Program-made: the position numbers and the translations under genes
Notes under the pieces: generated by a model
Told to the model about the DNA's origin: nothing
Seen by the model: the letters and a program-made list of their open reading frames with translations, nothing else
Databases searched by the model: none
Assembly (NCBI GenBank): GCA_029256645.1
Contig: JAQSXM010000213.1
Location: 1 to 6,284 of the forward strand
Length of the DNA: 6,284 nt
DNA from: Sporomusa sp.
GTDB taxonomy: Bacteria > Bacillota_C > Negativicutes > Sporomusales > Sporomusaceae
Direction of reading: 5' to 3'
Shown here: positions 1-5,339 of the stretch, one piece after another
Position numbering within the stretch: position 1 is the stretch's first letter
Layout: each line of letters begins with the position of its first letter

Positions 1-461
1 ATAGCCACACCGATAGTCCCCAGCGATGTCTTGACAACAGTCATGCTACTGCCGGCAGTCAGGGTCCTGGATTCCTGGAATACAGTGCCGCCTTTTATCG
101 CAATATCAAATAAGTGGACTTTGCGGTGGCGGCCAATCAAATCACCGCTTTCATCAAAGATAAAGCTGGTGTTATAAATATTGCCGGCCTCATCCCTTTC
201 AGGAATTGAACCGCCCACAATGATTACCTTATATTTGGCGGCACACTCGGCTAACATAGTCACTGTTGGGCCATCCGGATAACTTTCTGCATATTCAGGA
301 AACAGCTCCGACTGATACGGACAGTTAAACATTTCAGGCAAAACCACTAACCGGCTGCCCCGGGCAGTTGCTTCGCCAATCATTTGTCGCGCCCTGTCAA
401 TATTAACCAACTTATCGGGTATAATCCCCATTTGACAAATACCTACCGTAAATACTGACAT
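1..461 (-). CDS. Carbon-nitrogen hydrolase (nitrilase superfamily, Nit2/omega-amidase-like), 3' end cut by window edge
   Basis: I translated 153 codons from an ATG at 461-459 with no stop. The start is preceded by GGGAGGG (468-474) at 6 nt spacing. The protein opens with the usual nitrilase strand (VGICQMGIIPDKLVNIDRA). It carries the catalytic Glu in LPEMFNCPY (E43) and the catalytic Lys in GRHRKVHLFDI (K114). The following GGTVFQES block resembles the Nit2/omega-amidase branch, where this stretch reads KITFQES. The third catalytic residue, a Cys normally in a G-x-x-ICYD strand, should be the second codon beyond the edge, because the visible part ends in LGTIGVA. Family members hydrolyse C-N bonds of amides; Nit2 types deamidate alpha-ketoglutaramate and alpha-ketosuccinamate in the cytosol. 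The substrate here is inferred only from similarity. The gene is divergent from the HD-GYP gene. The missing part should be about 110-120 codons. Confidence 0.9.
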   Translation of the reverse strand, partial: MSVFTVGICQMGIIPDKLVNIDRARQMIGEATARGSRLVVLPEMFNCPYQSELFPEYAESYPDGPTVTMLAECAAKYKVIIVGGSIPERDEAGNIYNTSFIFDESGDLIGRHRKVHLFDIAIKGGTVFQESRTLTAGSSMTVVKTSLGTIGVA

Positions 462-504
462 AAATAACCCTCCCGTTATATTTGTTATCATTACAAAATA
501 GTGT

Positions 505-540
505 GATTTTTTAAAATCAACAGCTCTAGCTGAAGGATTT
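505..540. repeat. Nested inverted repeats, possible operator
   Basis: GATTTT (505-510) pairs with AAAATC (513-518). The latter can alternatively pair as AAATC (514-518) with GATTT (536-540), enclosing a second stem CAGC (521-524)/GCTG (529-532). The overlapping dyads lie in the middle of the divergent spacer, where a shared operator would be expected. They could also be chance structure in AT-rich DNA. Confidence 0.3.
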
Positions 541-542
541 AT

Positions 543-601
543 TAACATAGCCTGTCGAATAACATAGCCTGGCAAATAAACAATAACTTGTTAGAACATA
601 G
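543..601. repeat. Short direct repeats (TAACATAGCCTG) upstream of the HD-GYP gene
   Basis: TAACATAGCCTG occurs at 543-554 and again at 560-571, a period of 17 bp. AACATAG occurs a third time at 595-601, exactly 34 bp (two periods) after the second copy, running into the ribosome site of the HD-GYP gene. The repeats could be binding sites for a regulator or a small local duplication. Confidence 0.5.
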
Positions 602-618
602 GGAGGCCCTTCACATTC

Positions 619-1737
619 ATGCAAAAAATTGCCACAATTAGTTTACAGCCGGGTATGGTCATCGCCCGCAATGTTTTCAGCACCGAAGGCGTGTTGCTCT
701 TAGGTACTGATACAGAATTGAATCATTTACATATTGAACGGTTACGGCAGTTTGGCCTGACAAGTATATATATAAAAAACCCGTTTACTGATCAGATGGT
801 TGATGGTGACCTCATCGATACTATCCCTGAGGTTGTCCGTGAAGAGACACGGGTACAAGCGGTCCAGGCGGTACATGCTGCATTTCAAAATATCTCCGAC
901 ACCCGCCAGGTAGATACGAAGGAGTTTAAAAGAACAGCTGCCTTTCTTACTGATGAGGTTATTAAAAACCGGGGGGCCATGGTTCATCTGACTGATATTC
1001 GTTCACGCGACGGCTATACCTTTGGGCACTCGGTTAATGTCTGCGTTTTATCAACACTCACCGGTGTCAAGCTAGGCTATAATCTTCTCGAGCTCAGAGA
1101 GCTGGCTCTGGGAGCCTTACTGCATGACACAGGAAAAATGCTCATTCCCAAAGAAATCCTGGTCAAACCGGGGCCCCTCACCGTCGAGGAAAGAAAAGTC
1201 ATGGAGAATCATCCTGACTATGGCTTTGATATTCTCCGCCGCCAAAGCGAAATCCCCCTTATCTCCTCCCACGTTGCCCTCCAGCATCACGAAAAGTTTG
1301 ACGGCAGCGGTTACACCCGCAGCATGGGTGGTTTAAATATCCATCACTATGCCAGGATTGTGGCCATCGCTGATGTTTATGACGCTATTACCTCAGACAG
1401 ACCCTACAAAGAAGGAACTCTGCCATATGAAGCCTATGAGATCATGATGTCGCTCGCAAATACCCACTTCGACCCAGTCATTTTAAGAACCTTCCTGAGT
1501 CAAATTGCAATCTATCCCTTGGACAGCATCGTTAGACTCAACACCGGTGAGATTGCCCTGGTAACAAAAGTAATCTCCGGTCTACAAACCCGGCCCACCT
1601 TGAGAGTGATTATTGATGCTAACGGTCACAGGCAAACCGAAGGGGCCGAGATTGATTTAACCAAACAGCTGACAACCTTTATTGATAAAATCTTCACCCC
1701 TGCCGAAATATTAGAACTGGACGCTAATTCAGCTTGA
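619..1737 (+). CDS. HD-GYP domain protein, predicted c-di-GMP phosphodiesterase (GYT variant)
   Basis: A 372-residue cytosolic protein. Residues 1-57 form the small N-terminal module common in Bacillota HD-GYP proteins (LQPGMVIARNVF, then LLGTDTEL). Residues about 125-295 are the HD-GYP domain. Visible metal-site residues are H137 (FGHSVN), H169-D170 in HDTGK, H198 (ENHPDYG), H223-H224 in HHEKFDG, and D252 in AIADVYDAIT. The C-terminal PLDSIVRLNTGEIALV segment (300-316) is the usual beta extension of this subfamily. HD-GYP enzymes hydrolyse c-di-GMP to pGpG or GMP using two or three metals. The eponymous GYP reads GYT (231-233), followed by RSMGG instead of the usual RGLxG, so the loop is altered while the metal ligands are kept. 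ATG at 619 follows GGGAGG (601-606). There is no sensor or receiver domain and no membrane segment. The 3' end overlaps the convergent PP2C gene by 14 bp. Confidence 0.92.
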   Translation: MQKIATISLQPGMVIARNVFSTEGVLLLGTDTELNHLHIERLRQFGLTSIYIKNPFTDQMVDGDLIDTIPEVVREETRVQAVQAVHAAFQNISDTRQVDTKEFKRTAAFLTDEVIKNRGAMVHLTDIRSRDGYTFGHSVNVCVLSTLTGVKLGYNLLELRELALGALLHDTGKMLIPKEILVKPGPLTVEERKVMENHPDYGFDILRRQSEIPLISSHVALQHHEKFDGSGYTRSMGGLNIHHYARIVAIADVYDAITSDRPYKEGTLPYEAYEIMMSLANTHFDPVILRTFLSQIAIYPLDSIVRLNTGEIALVTKVISGLQTRPTLRVIIDANGHRQTEGAEIDLTKQLTTFIDKIFTPAEILELDANSA

Positions 1738-2902
1738 TAAATAAACCGGAGGCATCATCCCAACGCCTGCTGGCTTTTATCAACAGGTCAAACCAGTTGG
1801 CTGTACTGTCAAAATCACGGAGATCCAGGTCTTCAGGCAGGCCATTGACTTCGACCAGATCCAATATACCGTCTGTCACAAAATAAATAGTATCTCCGGC
1901 CCGTACAGGCATTTGAACCTTGGTAATATCAAGCTCCGGAATAATTCCCAAAAGGGAACCAGCTGTTTTTACCAAACCATTGCTTGTCTCCGAAGCCACA
2001 AAAAAACCGGTAATGCCAGCTGGCACCAGAGTAAGAATCTTACTGTCAAAATCCAGTTCGAAACATAGCATGGCGGCAAAGGTCTCTTCTGTAAAATAGC
2101 GCATTACCGTCTGGTTTATCCAGCGTACCTTATCAACAAGCGGAATCTCCATTAAATAAGCTTCCTGCATGAGCACATTCAGAGCTGCGGTCTGGAGGGC
2201 GGTTCCCAAACCATGCCCGGCCACATCGATCATATAGCCTGCTAAAACATGGCCGCCTTTGATAAATGTATAATGGAAAAAATCCCCGCTTACCATATGA
2301 TAGGGTTCAAATATGGTGCGGATACTCACCTGGCCGGTATCAAGATCAGCAGGTAATAAACTGCGCTGCACTTGACCGGCGGTTTTTATGTCCTTTTTCA
2401 GGGCCTCCTGCAGGCGTACATACTCCGTTATATCCCGGAAAGTAGCTACAATAGCCTGCTGGTCCCGGTAGCTGATCTGCGTTGCCGAAAACTCAACAGT
2501 AATACCATGCCCGTCTTTACGCCGGAAATTCCGCTGACTGCGGCTCTCACCAGTGGCCAATGCCTCCTCAAGATCGGCCACAATGTCGGCTGAGATTGCT
2601 AAATCCTTAATATGGAGCCAGACTACTTCAGCTTCCTCAAAACCCATAATATGCCGAAACTGATCATTAGCCTCCTGAATCCGCCAGGTTTCGGCATCCA
2701 AGACAATAATTCCATCGCTTGACTGTCGTAAAAGTGCGCGATAACGCTCATTCCGAGAGTTAAACACCTCGGCCTGGCGCACAGTTTCCTGCAGTTGCTG
2801 CTCTACCAACCTGGCCATGTGGCGATTTCGCTTATACAGCCAACCAGAAGTTATAACACATAGTATTAACAAAAATACTACCAGCATATTGATCGAATCC
2901 AT
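1724..2902 (-). CDS. Membrane-anchored PAS-PP2C (RsbU/SpoIIE-type) serine/threonine phosphatase
   Basis: A 392-residue protein in three parts. Residues 6-22 are one hydrophobic membrane helix followed by positive residues (YKRNRH), so the rest is cytoplasmic. A short helical linker (about 30-52) leads to a PAS domain (about 53-160; SSDGIIVLDAETWRIQEAN ... FRDITEYVRLQEA). The linker AGQVQRSLLP (175-184) is the signature lead-in of RsbU-type phosphatases. The PP2C domain (about 185-390) keeps the acidic metal ligands D207 (SGDFF), D226 (DVAGHG), D344 (FVTDG) and D382/D383 (WDDASG). Family members dephosphorylate anti-anti-sigma (STAS) proteins in partner switching. No STAS or HATPase partner is encoded here, so the target is unknown. 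ATG at 2902-2900 has GGAGG (2909-2913) at 6 nt spacing and its own promoter. The residue after GDFF is His210, where GDFYD-type motifs have Asp. Confidence 0.92.
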   Translation of the reverse strand: MDSINMLVVFLLILCVITSGWLYKRNRHMARLVEQQLQETVRQAEVFNSRNERYRALLRQSSDGIIVLDAETWRIQEANDQFRHIMGFEEAEVVWLHIKDLAISADIVADLEEALATGESRSQRNFRRKDGHGITVEFSATQISYRDQQAIVATFRDITEYVRLQEALKKDIKTAGQVQRSLLPADLDTGQVSIRTIFEPYHMVSGDFFHYTFIKGGHVLAGYMIDVAGHGLGTALQTAALNVLMQEAYLMEIPLVDKVRWINQTVMRYFTEETFAAMLCFELDFDSKILTLVPAGITGFFVASETSNGLVKTAGSLLGIIPELDITKVQMPVRAGDTIYFVTDGILDLVEVNGLPEDLDLRDFDSTANWFDLLIKASRRWDDASGLFIKLN

Positions 2903-2935
2903 TGGCTACCTCCGTCTGATAACAACTATTTTCTT

Positions 2936-2964
2936 ATTATATAATATTTTCCTGCCAGTGAAAA
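2936..2964 (-). promoter_or_regulatory. Sigma-A-type promoter of the PAS-PP2C phosphatase gene
   Basis: On the minus strand a perfect TATAAT (2941-2936) lies 17 bp downstream of TTTTCA (2964-2959, 4/6 match to TTGACA). Transcription would start near 2929, giving a leader of about 27 nt with the GGAGG site. Together with the terminator at 2986-3027 this makes the phosphatase gene an independent transcription unit. Confidence 0.7.
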
Positions 2965-2985
2965 CAACACCGGTTACCATAAATG

Positions 2986-3027
2986 AAAAACGAGATTGCT
3001 CAGCTCATGCTCGCAATCTCGTTTTTT
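2986..3027 (-). terminator. Rho-independent terminator after the PrcB-domain gene
   Basis: CGAGATTGC (2991-2999) and GCAATCTCG (3013-3021) form a perfect 9-bp stem with a 13-nt loop. It is flanked by A5 (2986-2990) and T6 (3022-3027), so it can terminate in both directions. The stop codon of the minus-strand PrcB-domain gene (3030-3028) directly abuts it, which makes it that gene's terminator. It should insulate the phosphatase gene downstream. Confidence 0.9.
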
Positions 3028-4224
3028 CTATCGATGGGAAATCGTTAATTTATTTTTACTTAATACTTTACCATTCTGGTCAACAAAAGTAATGTCCACT
3101 CCACCCCAGACATCAAAGATTGTTTTATCAAGCACTACATAGTCGGATGGTTGCGTCATCGCCAGTGTTACCGCCGAACCGTGCCCCGGGCTCTGAGTAC
3201 GGACAGTGACAGTCATCTTATTGCCGTTCATAACTACTTTTTCAATGCCAACCCCATAACCACCTGACGGGGCTGTACCAAGATAAGCAAACAGTACGAC
3301 TTTTTTATCATAATTAATATTTTTCACTTTACTCAGAACATTTTCCGGGATACGCTTGTCCTGTCTAAGCTGCGATTTATAATCAACGATAGTAGCAAAA
3401 GCCATATCTTTCAGGTATCTATCTTTATGCCAGCTCCAGTTAGCAAATTTATTGGAGGAGAACAGGGTTTTACCTGTAGTTTGAGCAGGTGGAACCGGTT
3501 TATATTGGCCAACTACCTTGTACGTCGTCCAAATGGCGTCACCGCCACCAAACGGTTTAACCAAAATCATGGTATAATTTTTCCCGTTATGGGTTACTTT
3601 GACATGGACCTCACCATGACGGGCCAACTCGCTATGTGCCAGGCGCTTAACAATAGTAAAGCTATCTTTATCGGTAAAGCCATAGTTTTTTCCTTCCCGG
3701 CGGGCGACTTTCATGGGGTCAAGACGCCAGCGTTCGTAACCTGCGTCAACATTCTGCTGCCACTTAATTATTTTGGCATAATCAAGGTTTGCCACCCCTG
3801 GTCCTACGTCAATTTTTCCCGAACTGGCAACAACTCCGCCTGGTAATACTCCCGGTATTTTAACAACAGTCTCAATAATGCCCTGAACCGAGGTATCTTT
3901 AAGCACTACAGCCGGCCGATCATCTGTCATTACCTGTTTAACAGGAACTTGAAACATCTTACTTCCTTCTGCTTGCACTGGAATACTGCTGCCTTCAGCT
4001 TCCTCAACTCCGGTAGTCATATCCCCGGTTGCCGTGGCTAAAACGGTCTCTTGAGTCATAATCGGTGTTAACTGAGCCCCTTGTTCAACCACAGCAGATT
4101 GAGTCAGATTCAGCCATTGGGCAGATGCCGGCTCAGGCAGGGCAGCAAAAGAGGTTGCAGCCGTAATCACTGCCAGACCGGTAACAGTGGAAATAAATTT
4201 TATCTGTTTCTTATTGATTTTCAT
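3028..4224 (-). CDS. Exported protein with C-terminal PrcB domain
   Basis: A 398-residue secreted protein. Residues 1-35 are a signal peptide: the basic start MKINKKQIK, a hydrophobic core (about 10-28), and likely cleavage after A35 (PASA|Q), or after A27/A28. Residues about 36-145 are low-complexity linker. About 146-240 form a module I recognise in other Bacillota exported proteins but cannot assign a function (YERWRLDPMKVARREG ... GDAIWTTYKVV). About 302-368 match the PrcB C-terminal domain (LGTAPSGGYGVGIEKV, then VTVRTQSPGHGSAVTLAMTQP). In Treponema denticola, PrcB is a partner of the dentilisin surface protease. Here no protease gene is adjacent, so the role is unknown: an envelope protein, perhaps an inhibitor or chaperone of an exoprotease. 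ATG at 4224-4222 follows GAGAGGGA (4231-4238). An ECF-like promoter shared with the sigma operon lies upstream. A terminator abuts the stop codon. Confidence 0.82.
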   Translation of the reverse strand: MKINKKQIKFISTVTGLAVITAATSFAALPEPASAQWLNLTQSAVVEQGAQLTPIMTQETVLATATGDMTTGVEEAEGSSIPVQAEGSKMFQVPVKQVMTDDRPAVVLKDTSVQGIIETVVKIPGVLPGGVVASSGKIDVGPGVANLDYAKIIKWQQNVDAGYERWRLDPMKVARREGKNYGFTDKDSFTIVKRLAHSELARHGEVHVKVTHNGKNYTMILVKPFGGGDAIWTTYKVVGQYKPVPPAQTTGKTLFSSNKFANWSWHKDRYLKDMAFATIVDYKSQLRQDKRIPENVLSKVKNINYDKKVVLFAYLGTAPSGGYGVGIEKVVMNGNKMTVTVRTQSPGHGSAVTLAMTQPSDYVVLDKTIFDVWGGVDITFVDQNGKVLSKNKLTISHR

Positions 4225-4230
4225 GTTCTA

Positions 4231-4253
4231 TCCCTCTCATTTTTATTAATCTA
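4231..4253 (-). promoter_or_regulatory. Ribosome site and candidate sigma-A -10 box of the PrcB-domain gene
   Basis: The minus strand carries GAGAGGGA (4238-4231) 6 nt before the ATG. TAGATT (4253-4248) is a 4/6 match to TATAAT and lies 16 bp after TTGACT (4275-4270), a 5/6 match to TTGACA. This vegetative promoter is weaker than the ECF-like one upstream, and the resulting leader would be very short (about 17-20 nt), so it may not be used. Confidence 0.35.
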
Positions 4254-4259
4254 TTGCAA

Positions 4260-4275
4260 TTGACTCCTTAGTCAA
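4260..4275. promoter_or_regulatory. Perfect 6-bp dyad (TTGACT-N4-AGTCAA), possible operator
   Basis: TTGACT (4260-4265) and AGTCAA (4270-4275) are exact inverted repeats around CCTT. The dyad lies in the presumed leader of the PrcB-domain gene and coincides with its possible -35 hexamer on the minus strand. It may bind a dimeric regulator. Its GACTC...AGTC arms also resemble the ends of the nearby REP-like hairpins, so a degenerate repeat remnant is possible. Confidence 0.35.
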
Positions 4276-4284
4276 CTCATCTAC

Positions 4285-4319
4285 TTAAACGCCACCATTC
4301 CCTCAAAAGTAACGCCACA
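4285..4319 (-). promoter_or_regulatory. Putative ECF sigma promoter of the PrcB-domain gene
   Basis: The minus strand has TGTGGCGTTACTT (4319-4307), then 15 nt, then CGTTTAA (4291-4285). The 13-mer is identical to one upstream of the sigma operon (5976-5964), where a CGTTAA box follows after 14 nt. Spacing and the CGT-type -10 fit the general architecture of ECF promoters (an AAC-like -35, 16-17 bp, CGT). GTGGCGTT also recurs 23 bp downstream (4295-4288), so a pair of regulator sites two helical turns apart is an alternative. The predicted start near 4278 leaves a leader of about 53 nt. Confidence 0.5.
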
Positions 4320-4339
4320 AATACAAGAAAAACTTCCCA

Positions 4340-4411
4340 GACTCAAGGGGACGGTTCTCTTGAGTCAAAAAAAAGCAAAAAAGTGACTCAAGAGAACCGT
4401 CCCCTTGAGTC
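4340..4411. repeat. REP-like palindromic doublet (28-bp perfect inverted repeat)
   Basis: The left unit (4340-4366) and right unit (4385-4411) are exact reverse complements over 27 bp. One more A-T pair (4367/4384) makes 28 bp, with a 16-nt A-rich loop. Each unit is itself a hairpin, with ends GACTCAAG and CTTGAGTC (8 bp) around an 11-nt loop. The core GGGGACGGTTCTC is a type I recall being dispersed in Bacillota genomes, sometimes near REP-associated tyrosine (Y1) transposases. None is encoded here, so it would be mobilised in trans. The element lies between two minus-strand genes, 16 bp after the anti-sigma stop codon. It is not CRISPR: there are only two inverted units and no spacers. Confidence 0.85.
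4367..4411 (-). terminator. Likely terminator of the sigma/anti-sigma operon, formed by one REP-like unit
   Basis: Read on the minus strand, the right unit (4411-4385) forms an 8-bp stem (GACTCAAG/CTTGAGTC). It is followed directly by a T-rich tract (T6, GC, T8; 4382-4367). Hairpin plus U-run, 16 nt past the anti-sigma stop codon, has the form of an intrinsic terminator. The competing 28-bp fold of the full doublet would place the U-run in a loop. Confidence 0.55.
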
Positions 4412-4427
4412 ACATGCATTGTTTCTT

Positions 4428-5339
4428 TTATTTTGCTACACTTACTTTGGTGAGCGTTTTTGCCAGGCGCAGGAGCTCCTCTTCAGTGGCTGCGCCTTCC
4501 AGGGTTACTTCTGTGTTGTCGACTGTTACTGTTACCTTGTTACGATGTGGTGGCTTGATCTCGACTGATTCATTGGGAACCGGGGCAGCCATTTTTGCGC
4601 GTGCTTCCGGGGGTTGCGGGGCTGTCCGAAGGTTTCGCTGAATTTTCGGAGCCTGGGTAACAATTATTTCGTCAGGTGCACCCTGGTGATAAACCTGGCG
4701 GATCCTTTTGGTGGCAGCGTCAATGCTGACAATATCGGCTTTTCGTTCTGCCAAAGCCAGCATGGTTTCGCTGGCCGCCGGAACCGGTGATTGCGGCGGA
4801 ACAAGGGCGATACTGGGCTCCTGCGCTGCAGGTGGAGTCACATCTGCTGCTTCGGGTTGAGCGGCTTGAGAATCCTGTGCCGGTTTAGCGGGTAAAACCG
4901 GCGTCCGGGTATCAGCCGGCGGTGTAACTAGATTGGGTGGTGTCTTCGCGATTGTTGGGGGCTGCGGAGCTTCGGTGACTGGAGCAGGCGACGTCTTAAC
5001 TAATTGCTGCTCTGGGGTGACCGGCGGCATAACCTGCAACAACGCGACTAGAACTACAGCTGCGACCGCACTTGTCAGACCGGCAAAGCCCCAGGCCCGA
5101 TGCCTTTTGCGGTTTTCCCGGGCAATGGTATTGGCTGCTTGATTTACCAGGTTATCGAGCACTACCGGAGGTGGTGCAAGCATTGGTTCTGATGCATCCT
5201 TAACCAGTTTGGCGGTCAATAGCAGTTCTTGTAACTCTGGTTCCTGGCTCTCTTCAGGCGGCACACCCCGGTTAAGGGCATCAATGGCGGCTGACAGCGC
5301 TTCTGCTTGTCTTTTTTCAATTTTGGTATTATCCTGCAC
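4428..5339 (-). CDS. Single-pass membrane protein, probable anti-sigma factor
   Basis: A 303-residue protein from GTG at 5339-5337; a longer 306-residue form would start at GTG 5348. I chose 5339 because AGGAGGTGA (5353-5345) lies 5 nt upstream of it, with 8 nt from GGAGG, whereas the 5348 GTG falls inside that site. Numbering below follows the longer form. Residues 1-85 are cytoplasmic and helical, ending in a basic patch (RENRKRHR, 77-84). One membrane helix spans about 86-106. A Pro/Ala-rich extracytoplasmic stretch runs about 108-197. A small C-terminal domain (about 198-306) includes IRQVYHQGAPDEIIVTQ and VTVTVDNTEVTLEGAATEEELLRLA-type segments, reminiscent of the DUF4367 tails of ECF-linked proteins. 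It has no Cys, so it is not a zinc (ZAS) anti-sigma factor. The anti-sigma role rests on topology and on the 11-bp overlap with the sigma gene. Confidence 0.75.
   Translation of the reverse strand: MQDNTKIEKRQAEALSAAIDALNRGVPPEESQEPELQELLLTAKLVKDASEPMLAPPPVVLDNLVNQAANTIARENRKRHRAWGFAGLTSAVAAVVLVALLQVMPPVTPEQQLVKTSPAPVTEAPQPPTIAKTPPNLVTPPADTRTPVLPAKPAQDSQAAQPEAADVTPPAAQEPSIALVPPQSPVPAASETMLALAERKADIVSIDAATKRIRQVYHQGAPDEIIVTQAPKIQRNLRTAPQPPEARAKMAAPVPNESVEIKPPHRNKVTVTVDNTEVTLEGAATEEELLRLAKTLTKVSVAK

Larger units (their letters stand above)
462..618. promoter_or_regulatory. Divergent intergenic region between the hydrolase and HD-GYP genes
   Basis: This AT-rich 157-bp spacer must hold the promoters of both outward-reading genes. 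I could not find a convincing TTGACA/TATAAT pair for either direction. What is visible is a set of nested inverted repeats at 505-540 and a 12-bp direct repeat at 543-571. A GGGAGG ribosome site (601-606) lies 12 nt before the HD-GYP ATG, which is rather far. No riboswitch fold was recognised. Confidence 0.5.

Noticed and set aside
462..618. c-di-GMP riboswitch ahead of the HD-GYP gene
   Set aside because: No GEMM-type conserved elements or paired stems are seen. Only short dyads and repeats are present.
1724..2902. SpoIIE sporulation phosphatase
   Set aside because: SpoIIE has about ten membrane helices and over 800 residues. This protein has one helix, a PAS domain and 392 residues, so it is RsbU-like.
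3427..3846. 139-codon plus-strand open frame inside the PrcB-domain gene
   Set aside because: It is antisense to a recognisable domain protein, has no clear ribosome site and no familiar protein features.
4340..4411. Possible CRISPR or small inverted-repeat transposon
   Set aside because: There are only two units, in inverted orientation, with an A-rich loop and no spacer or gene between them. A REP-like doublet explains it better.
4383..4641. Plus-strand open frames over the end of the anti-sigma gene
   Set aside because: They start inside the REP-like repeat, lack ribosome sites and run antisense to a gene with a coherent protein product.
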